64,000 nucleotides of DNA from Desmodus rotundus (taxonomy: Eukaryota > Chordata > Mammalia > Chiroptera > Phyllostomidae): positions 99,365,951 to 99,429,950 of the forward strand of contig NC_071389.1 in the NCBI RefSeq assembly GCF_022682495.2. Reading direction: 5' to 3'. Positions 45,501-56,599 of this stretch are shown one piece after another. The notes under the pieces are model-generated. The model was not told where the DNA came from. It worked only from the letters and a program-made list of their open reading frames with translations, and made no database searches. The translations under genes and the position numbers were made by a program. The first letter of the stretch is position 1. Every line of letters begins with the position of its first letter.

Positions 45501-46394
45501 AGAAAACATTGGCAGGAAAATCTCAGACATTCCACGCAGCAACATCCTCACAGACCTGTCCCCTAGAGCAAGGGACATAAAGGAAAGAATAAACACATGG
45601 GACCTCATCGAAATAAAAAGCTTCTGCAAGGCTAAAGAAAAGAGCACCAAATTACAAAGAGAACCAACAGTATTGGAAAACATATTTGCCAATGATACCT
45701 CAGACAAGGACCTGATCTCCAAAATATATAAAGAACTCACACGACTCCACTCCAGGAAGACAAACAACCCAATTAAAAAATGGGCAAAGGACTTGAACAG
45801 ACACTTCTCCAAGGAAGACATACAGAGGGCCGAGAGACATATGAAAAGATGCTCAGCATCACTAGCCATCAGGAGATGCAAATTAAAACTACAGTGAGGT
45901 ACCATCTCACACCAGTCAGAGTGGCCAACATGAACAAATCCACAAACAAATGTTGGAGAGGATGAGGAGAAAAGGGAACCCTAGTGAACTGTTGGTGGGA
46001 ATGCAGACTGGTGAGGCCACTGTGAAAACAGTATGGAGTTTCCTCAGAACACTAAAAATGGAACTGCCCTTTGACCCAGCAAATCCGCTGCTGGGATTAT
46101 ACCCTAAGAACCCTGAAACACCAATCCAAAAGAACCTGTGCTCCCCAATGTTCATAGCAGCACAATATACAATAGCCAAGTACTGGAAGCAGCCCAAGTG
46201 CCAATCGGCAAACGAGTGGATCCAAAAACTATAGTATTTTTACACAATGGAATTCTATGCAGCAGAGAGAAAGAAGGAGCTTATACCCTTTGCAACAGCA
46301 TGCATGGAACTGGAGAGCATTATGCGAAGTTAAATAAGCCAGATGTTGAGGGACAAATATCATATGATCTCACCCTTAACTGGAACACAATCAA
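42561..46394 (+). pseudogene. L1-E ORF2, heavily broken
   Basis: The endonuclease starts M-E-M-K at 42561. The QDTH motif has Asp in place of the catalytic Glu of QETH, and the GDFNTPLS stretch is frameshifted (42986-43000). The reverse transcriptase motif reads F-G-D-D at ~44622-44633. A 17-base unit is present four times at 44968-45037 where other copies have one. The 3' end is open at 45950-46234 ([18 protein letters not shown]), and the usual stop is changed to CAA. It is a dead copy. Confidence 0.85.
44968..45037 (+). repeat. Four copies of a 17-bp unit inside L1-E ORF2
   Basis: ACTACCCAAAGTGATTT occurs at 44968, 44985 and 45002 with no gap and again at 45021 after a two-base spacer. 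Other L1 copies have one diverged unit at this place, so it expanded after L1-E inserted. Confidence 0.95.
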
Positions 46395-46649
46395 CAAAAG
46401 AAAAAAGGAAACAAAATATAACCAGAGACATTGAAGTTAAGAACAATGTAACAATAGCCAGAGGGAAGTGGGGAGGGGACAGTGGGGAGAAGGCTTTACA
46501 GGAACTACTATAATGGACATATCGACAAAATCAAGGAGGAGGTTGGAGGCTGGGGAGAGAGGTGGTTTTGGCTGGGGTGGTGTGGAGGGATGGGGAGAAA
46601 AGGCATACAACTGTAATTGAATAACAATAAAAATTAAAAAATATATAGA

Positions 46650-47163
46650 TTTTATATTTTAGAGAAATTTTAGATTCACCAAAAAACTGTGGAAGTACAT
46701 ACAGAGAGTTCTCGTGCACTCCCTTTCCCCCAACATGAGAATTTCTCCAATTAATAATATATTGCATTAGTGTGGTATGTTTCGTACAATTGATGAGCTA
46801 GTATTTGATACATTATTATTAACTAAAGTCCATATTTTATATTATGGTCAAGGTTTATGTTATGAATTCTGTATATTTTTATAAAAGACAACTGTACTTG
46901 AACGACAGTAGAAATAGAAAGAAAAGAAGTGTGTATTGACTTCTGTCCTGAACGGAAATAACTTAAAACATCCTGGGCTGTGCCTATTCACCCCTTCTTA
47001 TCAATTCCTGATTCTTTGGCAATCACTGATATTTTTACTATATCCACAATCTTGCTTTTCCTAGAAAGTCATATAGTTGGACATATGTATGACATACAGT
47101 ATGTAGCTTTTCTGGTGGTTTTTTTTTTTAATTTAACAATATGAATTTCATATTTCTACATGT
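46650..47163 (-). mobile_element. Ancient L1 3' UTR region, minus strand
   Basis: Old L1 text in reverse: TTTTAGATTCACCAAAAAACTG, TACAGAGAGTTCTCGTG, CCTATTCACCCCTTC, GGCAATCACTGATATTTTTAC, GTCATATAGTTGGA, ACAGTATGTAGC. It stops at CATGTC-TTTTTT where L1-F begins. Confidence 0.7.
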
Positions 47164-47418
47164 CTTTTTTAAAAATTTTTATTGTTATTCAATTACAGTT
47201 GTGTGCCTTTTCTCCCCATCCCTCCACCCCACCCCAGCTGAACCCACTTCCCTCCCCCACGTCCATCCTCCCCCTTGATTTTGTCCAAGTGTCCTTTATA
47301 GTAGTTCCTGTAATCCCCTCTTCCCACTGTACCCACGCCACTCCTCCCTGGCTATTGTTAGATTGTTCTTAACTTCAATGTCTGTGGTTATATTTTGTTT
47401 GCCTTTTTCTTCTATTGC

Positions 47419-49295
47419 TTATGTTCCAGTTAAAGGTGAGATCATATGGTATTTGTCCCTCACCGCCTGGCTTATTTCACTTAGCATAATGCTCTCCAGT
47501 TCCATCCATGCTGTTGCAAAGGGTATAAGCTCCTTCTTTCTCTGTGCTGCGTAGAATTCCATTGTGTAAATATACCATAGTTTTAGGATCCACTCATTTG
47601 CTGATGGGCACTTAGGTTGCTTCCAGTACTTGGCTATTGTAAATTGTGCTGCTATGAACATTGGGGTGCACAGGTACTTTTGGATTGGTGTTTCAGGGTT
47701 CTTAGGGTATAATCTCAGCAGCGGAATTGCTGGGTCAAAGGGCAGTTCCATTTTTAGTGTTCTGAGGAAACTCCATACTGTTTTCACAGTGGCCTCACCA
47801 GTCTGCATTCCCACCAACAGTTCACTAGGGTTCCCTTTTCTCCTCATCCTCTCCAACATTTGTTTGTGGATTTGTTCATGTTGGCCACTCTGACTGGTGT
47901 GAGATGGTACCTCATTGTGGTTTTAATATGCATCTCTCTGATGGCTAGTGATGCTGAGCATCTTTTCATATGTCTCTGGGCCCTCTGTATGTCTTCCTTG
48001 GAGAAGTGTCTGTTCAAGTCCTTTGCCCATTTTTTAATTGGGTTGTTTGTCTTCCTGGAGTGGAGTCATGTGAGTTCTTTATATATATTTGGAGATCAGG
48101 CCCTTGTCTGAGGTATCATTGGCGAATATGTTTTCCCATACTGTTGGTTCCATTTGTAATTTGGTGCTGTTTTCTTTAGCCATGCAGAAGCTTTTTATTT
48201 CGATGAGGTCCCATGTGTTTATTCTTTCCTTTATGTCCCTTGCTCTAGGGGACAGGTCTGTGAGGATGTTGCTGCGTGGAATGTCTGAGATTTTCCTGCC
48301 AATGTTTTCTTCAGGGCTTTTATGGTGTTACGACTTATATTTAAGTCTTTTATCGATCTTGATTTATTTTTGTGCATGGCATAAGTTGGTGATTGAGTTT
48401 CATTTTTTTGCACGTAGCTGTCGAGATCTCCCAACACCATCTGTTGAAGAGGCTGATTTTGCTCCATTTTATGCTCCTGCCTCCTTTGTCAAATATTAAT
48501 TGACCGTAAAGACTTGAGTTTATTTTTGGGCTCTCTGTTCTGTTCCATTGGTCTATGTGCCTGTTTTTATGCCAGTACCAGGCTGTTTTGATTACAGTGG
48601 CCTTGTAATACAGTTTGATATCAGGTATTGTGATCCCTCCTGCTTTGTTCTTCTTTCTCAAAATTGCTGAAGCTATTCAGGGTCGTTTATGGTTCCATAT
48701 AAACTTCTGAAATGTTCATTCTATATCTGTGAAATATGTCATGGGTACTCTAATAGGGATTGCATTGAATTTATAAATTGCTTTGGGTAGTGTGGCCATT
48801 TTGAAGATGTTAATTCTTCCAATCCATAAGCATGGTACATGCTTCCATTTGTTTGTGTCTTCCTTAATTTCTTTCTTCAGTGTTGTGTAGTTTTCTGAGT
48901 ACAGGTCTTTTACCTCCTTGGTTAGGTTCATTCCTAGGTACTTGATTTTTCTTGTTGCTATATCAAAAGGGATTTGTTTTCCTGATTTCTGTTTCTGCAG
49001 TTTCGTTGTTGGTGTAGAGGAATGCCTTTGATTTCTGAGTATTGACTTTGTATCCGGCTGTGTTGCCAAATTCATTTATTAGGTTGAGTAGTTTTTTGGT
49101 GGAGTCTATAGGATTTTCCATGTACACTATCATGTCATCTGCAAAGAGTGACAGTTTCATTTCTTCCTTTCCAATATGGATGCCTTTTATTTCTTTTTCT
49201 TGTCTGATTGGTGTGGCTATTTTATGTGTTTTGATTGGAGCATTTAATCCGTTTACATTTAAGGTTATTATCGATAGGTAGTTATTCATTGCCAT
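47419..49295 (-). pseudogene. L1-F ORF2 lacking the endonuclease and N-terminal RT
   Basis: Minus-strand ORF2 starts [16 protein letters not shown] at 49295. After ~27 codons it jumps at ~49216-49220 into the middle of the reverse transcriptase ([18 protein letters not shown]), keeping the frame and the FADD motif (minus, near 49130-49141). The fused frame runs 110 codons to a frameshift after RKTNPF. The remaining C-terminal part continues in pieces to the LTGT stop at 47419, with Tyr (TAC) after LRL. TAGC occurs at both ends of the missing stretch in other copies, which suggests a microhomology join. Confidence 0.85.
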
Positions 49296-49341
49296 TTTTT
49301 CCTACCTGTGTTCCTGTCTCTTTCTCTTTTCCTTCCTTTCC

Positions 49342-50271
49342 TTAAAGCAGTCCCTTTAGCATCTCTTGCAGAGCTCGTTTGGTGGAAGTGTATTCTTTTA
49401 GACTTCTTTTGTCTGGGAAACTCTTTATTTGGCCTTCTATCTTCATGGAGAGCCTTGCTGGGTAAAGAAGTCTTGGTTGCAGGACTCTGGTTCTCATTAC
49501 TTGGAATATTTTTTGCCATTCTCTTCTGGCTTGGAACGTTTCCATTGAGAAGTCAGTTGTTAACCTTATTGGTGCTCCCTTGTATGTTACTTCCTGTTTC
49601 TCCCTTGCTGCCTTTAAGATCCTCTCTTTGTCTTGGAATTTTGCCATTTTAATTATGATGTGTCTTTCAGTGGGCCTCTTTGTGTTCCTCTTGCTTGGGA
49701 CGCTGTGTTTCCTGGATTTGGGTGACTTTTTCTCTCACCCGATTAGGGAAATTTTCCATCATTACTTTTTCAAACAGGTTTTCTATCCCTTGCTCTTCTT
49801 CTTCTCCTTCTGGTATACCTATTGTATGGATATGGTTACGTTTCATGTTGCCCTGCATTTCCCATAATCCCTCTTCATTCTTTCTGAGCCTCTTTTCCTT
49901 TTTTTGCTGTTTCTGGGTGTTTTTTCTACTTTGTCCTCCAGCTCGCTGATCCGATCCTCTACTTCATCAAGTCTGCTTTTCATTCCTTCTACTGTGTTCT
50001 TTAATTCAGAAATTGTATTCTTCATTTCCTCTTGGCTCTTGTTGATAGTTTCTATTTCCTTTTTCATGTTGATATAGTTTGCAGTGAGTTCATTGTAGTT
50101 TTCCTTTAGTTTCTGGTAGTTCTCTCTGAGCTCAGAGAGCTCAGTGAGCTTCCTGATAACCATTGCTTTGAACTCAGTGTCTGATAGTTGACTTGCCTCT
50201 TTTTCAGCTGTCATTCTTTCTGAGGCTTCCTCCTTTCCTTTCATTTGAAGATTGTTTCTTTGTCTTCCCAT
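49342..50271 (-). pseudogene. L1-F ORF1, one or more frameshifts
   Basis: 930 bases on the minus strand from ATG 50271 (MGRQRNNLQ) to the MLKGLL stop at 49342-49344, the same 310-codon length as L1-D ORF1. The N-terminus and coiled coil (SELRENYQKLKENYNELT) are open for 142 codons, then a shift near 49885 puts the RRM in another frame. The C-terminal domain (APIRLTTDFSMETFQARREW) is open at 49342-49647. It is nearly intact but inactive. Confidence 0.85.
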
Positions 50272-50478
50272 TGTTTGTGAGTCTCTTCTTGTTAGCCTCT
50301 GCTTCTTAAATTGATCTATTCTGACTCCCTGGGTTTATGGTATGAACTTCTATGGTCAAATGCCAATGGGATTCAGTGGTGCTGTCTCCTTAATCTCCTG
50401 TGCTCACTGGTCTTGAGGTGACATTTATGGGTGTAACAAGGTATAACTCTGGTGTTTTCATCACTCCAGGTTTTCTCG

Positions 50479-50790
50479 TCTCACCTGTGGGAAAATGAGT
50501 AAGCAGGGCAAAAAAAAAAACAACACAAAAAACAAAAAGGCAAGGAGGGAAAAAGGGAATAGAAAAGGAAAGGAAGGAAGGAGGAAGGAATAAAGAAAGA
50601 TCGGAGGCAAGGTAATAAGGAATTTTAACAAAAATTAAAACAAAAGAATAAATAAAAGAAGGCAGGAAGAAGGAACAAAAAAGGTAAAGGATGGAAGTAA
50701 GAAGGAATGAAAAAAAGAAAGAAGGATAGAAAGGAAGAAGTAATCCAGGGGGAAAGGAGGAAAGAAAAAAATAAAAATGTCTTCTGCTGG
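50479..50790 (-). promoter_or_regulatory. Pyrimidine tract with acceptor-donor splice motif, L1-F
   Basis: On the minus strand a long CTTCCTT tract (50510-50780, purine on the plus strand) precedes CCCACAG and GTGAGA, whose join lies between 50485 and 50484. A few AG pairs lie close to the acceptor in this copy (for example in the GCTTACTCA stretch read in reverse), so its tract is slightly degraded. Confidence 0.55.
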
Positions 50791-51994
50791 CTTGAAACCG
50801 GTCAGGTTATTTCTGCTGATCTTCCTGTCTGTGAAACAGGAGGGGGTGGTTGGAAGGATTGGTTTCACTTTTCTCCCTTCCTGAGCCACAGTCTTCGCTG
50901 TTGTTCAGCCTCCAGTCCAGTTCCTCATGGTCCTTCTGCTCCCCATTAGGCCTTTAGTTCACCAGCTGTGCTGTCCTTGAGTTGCACCAATGAGGGGCAA
51001 CTCACATTCCACCTTCTTTCTCTTTGCTGTCTTAGATGCTAGGGTCTCTGGGTCCTGCTATGGGGTAGTTCAGCCCCCTACTGGGTGGAGTCTTTCCGGG
51101 GAATGCAGTCTCCCCTAGCCCTGCAGCTCCCCTCTGCTGGGCATTCTGCCTTCCTCCTAGAGAGCCAGTAGGCCCTGTAGGGTTTTGTGTTCAGGAGCTA
51201 GGGGGGAGTTTTTCAGAACCAGTGCTTTTGGGTGTTGTTGCCTGCAGGCAGCCAGGCTGTAGATCCGGTTGTGTGGCTGATCTCGGGTTTGGGCCTGGAT
51301 TGGCTGCCGATCCCCCACTTTGGGTCTGTGCGTGGGGGCAGTCAGCCACTGATCAGGTTGCGCAAGCACCCGCCTGAGGTTTCAGGTGTGGGTGCCCAGC
51401 CGGGGTTTTGGGTGTGTGCGCCCACCCAGGTGCTTTTTGTCTGTGTGCCCAGGCAGCCGGGCTGCTTATGAGGGCGCGCGCTCACCCGGAGTTTCAGTTT
51501 TTGGCCCCCAGTTCGCTAATCTGGGTGCGCGCCAGCTGGGCTTCAGGTGAGCGCTGGGGCTGCTTTTCTGCCTTTACAGTCCAGGGGTTGAGGGGGGAGG
51601 GTTGCCAGAGGCCGCAGCTGCTGTGGAGACTTCTCTTACTAGCTGCTGACTGCCTGTATTTTCTTTTCCTTTTTGAGAAAATCTTCCTATTCAAGCCCCC
51701 CTGGTCCAAACAAGCACCTGGCTGCTCACACAGCCCAGCCTGGCTCTCTCCCAAGAATCCTGCAGCAGACCCTGCACCCAGGCCAGGATTTCAGCCGCCT
51801 TGGTCCCTGTGCCGGTCCCAGGGACCTTATTGTCCTTAAGCACTCTTCTTACTGTCTGATCTTTCAATGTCCTCTATCTTTGGTCTCCGGTCTTCATATA
51901 TGCTGGAATACTGTTGACTGTTCGCTCTGCTCCTCAGATCAGCTAGGTATTTCACTGGCGTGAGGGGAAATGGACTCTGCTCCCACCTATCCCG

Positions 51995-52004
51995 CCGCCA
52001 TCTT
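51995..52004 (-). promoter_or_regulatory. YY1-like box at L1-F 5' end
   Basis: The minus strand reads AAGATGGCGG a few bases inside the element end, matching L1-C and L1-D. Confidence 0.6.
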
Positions 52005-52015
52005 CTCTCTTCTCC

Positions 52016-52110
52016 TGTCCTTGTGTTGTTTATAGTAGCTCCAATAGACCCCTCTCCCCACTATCCCTTCCCCACTCCCCTGTGGCTATTGTTACAATGT
52101 TCTTAAATTG
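52016..52110 (-). mobile_element. L1 3'-UTR fragment, minus strand
   Basis: GTTTATAGTAGCTCCAATAGACCCC, CACTATCCCTTCCCCACTCCC and GGCTATTGTTACAATGTTC match reversed L1 3' UTR. No poly(A) end of its own is seen. Confidence 0.65.
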
Positions 52111-52799
52111 GTTCTTTTTTAAGATTGTTCAGGCTAGTCTAGTTTTGTAGCATTTTCACATTAATGTAATAACAGCTTAAAAAATTCCAAAAAAAGTAGG
52201 TGAGATTTTGAAATTAAATGTGTTGAATTAATAGATAAATCTGAGCAAGTATTTTAATAACATTAGTTCATTATTTCATTAATATTCTAATTCATTAATA
52301 TTTCAATATTAATACTGACTTCCATTAATTCATTAATATTTCCTTATTCATTAATATTTGATTATTAATATCTTGCTTATTTCAATACTTTATAGTTGTC
52401 AATGTACAATTTTTGCACTTTTGTTAAATTTATTTCAAGTATTTTACTATTAGTGTACATATCACCATGCAAAAATGAAGATATGACAGAGAGGAAGTTT
52501 CTTCCAGAATAAAATGGAAAGGGAAGACTCACTCCTTCCTCTGTCATCAAGTGTAAAAAGATGGATGGAGGGAGAATAAGGATTTAAAATGTCCTTCTCC
52601 TTGATTCTTTTTCATTTTTCAAGGTAGAATATCTAGAAGTTTCAAGATTATTTCCTCTGTTTGTCAGCTTTTGCCTCAATTGGTAATTGTAGTTGCTCAT
52701 GACAAAGTTCAGTTATAAAAAATAGAAAAATTATATTATTTTTCATATTTGAGGAATGTTATAGGTCAGTTTGGAGCTATGCTAAACTGTCCTTGGCTA
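52111..52799. other. AT-rich sequence with repeated ATTCATTAATATT
   Basis: Between 52275 and 52370 the motif TTCATTAATATT or close variants occurs about five times. TTTGCACTTTTGTTAAATTTATT at 52415-52437 looks like ancient reversed L1 ORF2. No gene is seen. Confidence 0.5.
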
Positions 52800-52960
52800 T
52801 CTCCACCTGTCAAAGTCTTTGAATGTGACATTATTTGGAGAAACTCTCTGAAGATGTAATTAAGAATCTCAAGATGGAATCATCCTGAGTTGTCCAGGTT
52901 AACTCTAAATCCAATGGCCTATTTCCTTATAAGAAGGTAAAGATGGGCAAAGACAGGAGT
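52800..52960 (-). mobile_element. MLT1-like LTR fragment, minus strand
   Basis: TTTGAATGTGACATTATTTGG, AGATGTAATTAAGAATC, TCTAAATCCAATGGCC and TCCTTATAAGAAGG follow the reverse MLT1 order. It is an ancient MaLR LTR piece just left of the mariner. Confidence 0.65.
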
Positions 52961-53055
52961 TATGTGGCTGTAGAGTCTACAGACATTGTTGATGCCATGA
53001 AATCTCTGGAGAGTAATTGTGACTTTTAGCTCTGCAGCAAACATACTAAGATATA

Positions 53056-54045
53056 TGAGGTCCAGAAAAAGTCCAGCCATTGTTACTGTAAGAACGGTTT
53101 GTGTAACATTGATGTAACCTGGTAGATAAAGGGGGTGGACTGGAATGTGCATGCATGAACAATGATGACTTCACTGTACTAGTCAGTGGGGGTGGTAGAT
53201 GCCATTGAGTGAGTATGTGTACAGTATACCTGTTGCAATAAAAATGACTGAGCAAGTAGAGCAAGAAATATGCATTAAATTTTGCATTAAGCTTGAACAT
53301 TCCTCTGTGGAAAACATTTAGATAATTCAGAAGGTTTTCAGGTACAATACAATAAGTGCATTGCAAATAAAAGTGTAGCACAAATGCTTTAAAGATGGTT
53401 GAGAATCTGTTGAAAGTGACCCAAGTTCTGAAAGGCCTGCAACAGGCAGAACACCTGAGAATGTTGAACATGTACAGGCTGAGATCAACAAAGATCAATG
53501 ACTGATAGTGAGAGAACTAGAAGCTGATCGGGGGATCCCAAAAACTATTGTGCCTGAGATTTTTGACAAATGATCTTGGCATGAAACATGTTGTGGTAAA
53601 TTTTGTTCCATGGCTTCTGCTAACCAGAACAGAAGGCACATCACGCTGCAGTTGCTAATGACTTCATTCAAACCACTACCAATGAACCAGGTTTCCTCAA
53701 GAAAGTTACAAGTGGAAATGAATTGTGGGTCATGGTTCTATGCATATGGCTGTGATCTGGAAACAAAGGCCCAACCATCCCAATGGAAGTCACCTGGTTC
53801 TCCTATCCCCAGAAAGGTGCAGTAAGGTCTCAGCAAGATTAAGACCATGTTAAGTGTGATTTTTGATTGGGAAACTGTTGTCCATGATGAGTACAGCCTT
53901 TCAGGCCAAACAATTAAGGAGTACTACCTCAATGTTCTTCATCAGCAGAAAGATGCAACACGAACAACGAAAACAATTCCAGCTACGGCCAACTGGTGAT
54001 TGGCAGTTTTATCATGACAATGTGCCATCAGGTCTGAAGCAGAGA
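53056..54045 (+). mobile_element. Mariner DNA transposon, left part, interrupted by L1-G
   Basis: It starts after TA at 53054-53055 with a terminal repeat TGAGGTCCAGAAAAAGTCCAGCC of the mariner type. A short leader precedes the transposase start at 53244. The sequence is cut after the second half of the transposase by the poly(T) of minus-strand L1-G; the rest, with the right terminal repeat, is not in the window and may lie beyond L1-G. Confidence 0.8.
53244..54045 (+). pseudogene. Mariner transposase, broken
   Basis: The N-terminal helix-turn-helix region (CIKFCIKLEHSSVENI, then W-H-K-C-F-K-D-G and ESVESDP) is followed by VRELEADRGIPKT and a catalytic region with WFYAYGCDLETKAQPSQWK, in which Ala-Tyr-Gly-Cys replaces the usual VYGYDPET context. 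The second Asp box reads VIFDWETVVHDE and the third HDNVPS. At least four stops and shifts are present (for example near 53322, 53510 and 53825). Mariner transposases use a DD34D triad to cut and paste DNA at TA. This copy is inactive. Confidence 0.75.
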
Positions 54046-54299
54046 TTTTTAAAAAATTTTATTGTTGTTCCAGTACAGTTTTCTGCCTTTTCCCCCCACC
54101 CCAGCCCAACCCCCAGCCCTCCCCACCTCCCTCCCATTTCCATCCCTCCATTATTATCCATGTGCCCTTTATAATTGTTCCTACAAACCCTTCACCCTTT
54201 TCCCCTGAAGTTCCCACATCCTCCCCTCTGGTCACTGGTAGCCTGTTCTCAATTTCAGCATCTTTAGTTATATTTTGCTTGTTTGTTTATTTTGCTGAT

Positions 54300-56208
54300 T
54301 ATGTTCCTGTTAAAGGTGAGATCATATGGTATTTGTTTTTCACCACCTGGCTTATTTCTCTTGTCATAATGCTTTCCAGTTCCATCCATGCTGTTGTAAA
54401 GGGTAGGAACACCTTTCTTTCTGCTGCATTGAATTCCATTGTGTAAATATATCATAGTTTTTTGATTCATTCATTTAATGATGGGCACCTAGGTTGATTC
54501 CAGCACTTGGCTATTGTAAATTGCACTGCTATGAACATCAAGATGCATAGGTTCTTTTGGATTGGTGTTTCAGGGTTCTTAGGATATATTCCTAGTAGTG
54601 GAATAGGTGGGTCAAAAGGCAGTTCCATTTTTAGTTTTCTGAGGAAATTCCATACTGTTTTCCACAGTGGCCTCACCAGTCTGCATTCCCAGCAACACTG
54701 CACTACGGTTTAGTTTTCTCCAGATCTTCTCCAGCACTGGTTGTTTGTTGCTTTGTTTATGATGGCCATTCTGACTGGTGTGAGGTGGTATCTCATTGTG
54801 CTTTTAATTTGCATCTCTCTCATAGTCAACAATACTGAGCATCTTTTCATAAGTCTCTGGACCCTCTGTATGTCCTCCTGTGAGAAGTGTCTGTTCAAGT
54901 CCTTTGCCGATTTTTTAATTGGGGTGTTTGTCTTCTTAGAGTGGAGTTGTATGAGTTCTTTGTATATTTTGGAGATCAGACCCTTGTCTGAGTTATCAAT
55001 GGCAAATATGTTTTCCCATATGATTGGTTCTTTTTTTATTTTAATACTGTTTTCATTAGCTGTGCAGAAGTTTTATATTTTGATGAGATAACATTTGTTT
55101 ATTCTTTCCATTATGTCCCTTGCTCTAGGGGACATATCAGTGAAAATACTGCTGCGTGAAATATCTGAGATTTTCCTGCCTGTGTTCTCCTCTAGGACTT
55201 TAAGGGTGTCATAGCTTATATTTAAGTCTTTTATCCACCTTGAATTTACTGTTGTGTATGGTGTATGTTGGTGATTAAGTTTCATTTTTTTGCATGTAGC
55301 TGTTCAGCTCTCCCAACACCATTTGATGAAGAGGGTATTTTTACTCCATTTTATACTGTTGCCCCCTTTGTTGAAAATTAATTGACCACAGAGACTTTGG
55401 TTTATTTCTGGGCTTTCTGTTCTGTTCCACTAGGCTATCTGTCTGTTTTTATGCCAGTACCAGGCTGTTTTGATTACAGTGGCCTTGTAATATAGTTTGG
55501 TATCAGGTATTGTGATCCCTCCTACTTTGCTCTTCCTTCTGAAAATTGCAGCAGCTATTCGGGGTCATTTATGGTTCCATATAAAGTTTTGAAGTGTTTG
55601 TTCTATGTCTGTGAAATATGCCATTGGTACTTTAATAGGTATTGCATTGAATCTATAAATGGCTTTGGGTAGTATGCACATTTTGATGATGTTAATTCTT
55701 CTGATCCATGAACATGGTATATATTTCCATTTGTTTGTGTCTTCCTTGATTTCTTTCTTCAGTGTTATGGAGTTTTCTGAGTACAGGTCTTTTACCTCCT
55801 TGGTTCGGTTTATTGCTAGGTACTTTATTTTTCTTGTTGCTATATCAAATGGGATTTATTTCCTTATTTCTGTTTTTGCAGTTTCGTTGTTGGTATACCA
55901 AAATGTCTTTGATTTCTGAGTATTGACTTTGTACCCAGCTGTTTTGCCAAATTTACTTATTATGTTGAGCAGATTTTTGGCAGAGTCTATAGGATTTTCT
56001 ATGTACACTATCATGTCATCTGCAAACAATGACAGTTTTGTTTCCTGTTTCCAATTTGGATGCCTTTTATTTCTTTTTCTTGTCTGATTGCTGTGGCTAA
56101 AACTTCCAATACTATGCTGAATCGAAGTGGTGAAAGCAAACAACCTTGTCTTGTTCCCGATCTTAGTGGGAAAGATTGTAGGTTTTGCCCATTGAATATG
56201 ATGTTGGC
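54300..56208 (-). pseudogene. L1-G ORF2, C-terminal and RT part
   Basis: Minus-strand ORF2 from the RT core to the C-terminus. The FADD motif is intact ([15 protein letters not shown], near 56016-56030), followed by LGIN-like and [15 protein letters not shown] stretches with many substitutions. Internal stops (for example after ETEIRK) and shifts break it, and the end lacks the standard stop. It joins the segment at 63226 across L1-D. Confidence 0.8.
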
Positions 56209-56218
56209 GGTTTTTGGG

Positions 56219-56228
56219 AAGATGGCGG
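56219..56228 (+). promoter_or_regulatory. YY1-like box at L1-D 5' end
   Basis: AAGATGGCGG lies ten bases from the L1-D start, the same position as in L1-C, L1-F and human L1. It probably helps set the start of transcription. Confidence 0.65.
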
Positions 56229-56599
56229 CAACATAGGTGGGAGCGGAATCCACTTCCCCTCAGCGCCAGGGAAATACCTAGCTGATCTGAGGAGCAGAGC
56301 GAACAGCCAACAGTATTCCAGCATATACGAAGATTAGAGACCAAAGATAGAGGACATTGAAAGATCTGATGGTAAGAAGAGTGCTCAAGGACAATAAGGT
56401 CCCCGGGAACCGGGACCGCGCGGTACAAGGGCTGCAGAGGCGCCAGCCCTGGCGCAGGGGCTGCTGCAGGAGTCCTGGGAGAGGGCCAGGCTGCGCTGTG
56501 AGCAGCCAGGTGCTTGATTGGACCAGGGGGGCTTGAAAAGGAGGAATTTCTCAAAAAGAAAAAGAAAATAGAGATACTCAGGGGCTAGTTAGAGAACTC

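Larger units (their letters stand above)
40098..46645 (+). mobile_element. L1-E: plus-strand LINE-1 truncated within the 5' UTR
   Basis: It begins in the CCCGGGTGGGTGCG part of the 5' UTR, ~500 bases short of a full 5' end, then ORF1 (41590-42518), ORF2 (42561 to ~46394) and one 3' UTR ending ACTGTAATTGAATAACAATAAAAATT. The 5' UTR between the CACAG-GTGAGA motif and ORF1 is ~640 bases, against ~210 in L1-C, L1-D and L1-F: it retains a ~430-base block (41000-41445) also present in older L1-A. It is an intermediate-age copy. Confidence 0.85.
47164..52008 (-). mobile_element. L1-F: minus-strand LINE-1 with an intact 5' end and an ORF2 deletion
   Basis: Read on the minus strand: 5' end near 52008 with AAGATGGCGG, 5' UTR to 50272, ORF1 (50271-49342), a ~46-base spacer, a shortened ORF2 (49295-47419) and a 3' UTR with poly(A) at 47164. 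The total is 4.85 kb against ~7 kb for L1-C, because about 1.95 kb of ORF2 is missing. Older L1 flanks both sides (46650-47163 and 52016-52110). Confidence 0.85.

Noticed and set aside
53046..53498. 150-codon frame antisense to the mariner
   Set aside because: No family features; the sense strand explains the sequence as transposase.
55856..56554. 232-codon minus-strand frame joining 5' UTR text to RT sequence
   Set aside because: It crosses the L1-D insertion point at 56208/56209, so it is a chance fusion of antisense L1-D 5' UTR with L1-G ORF2.
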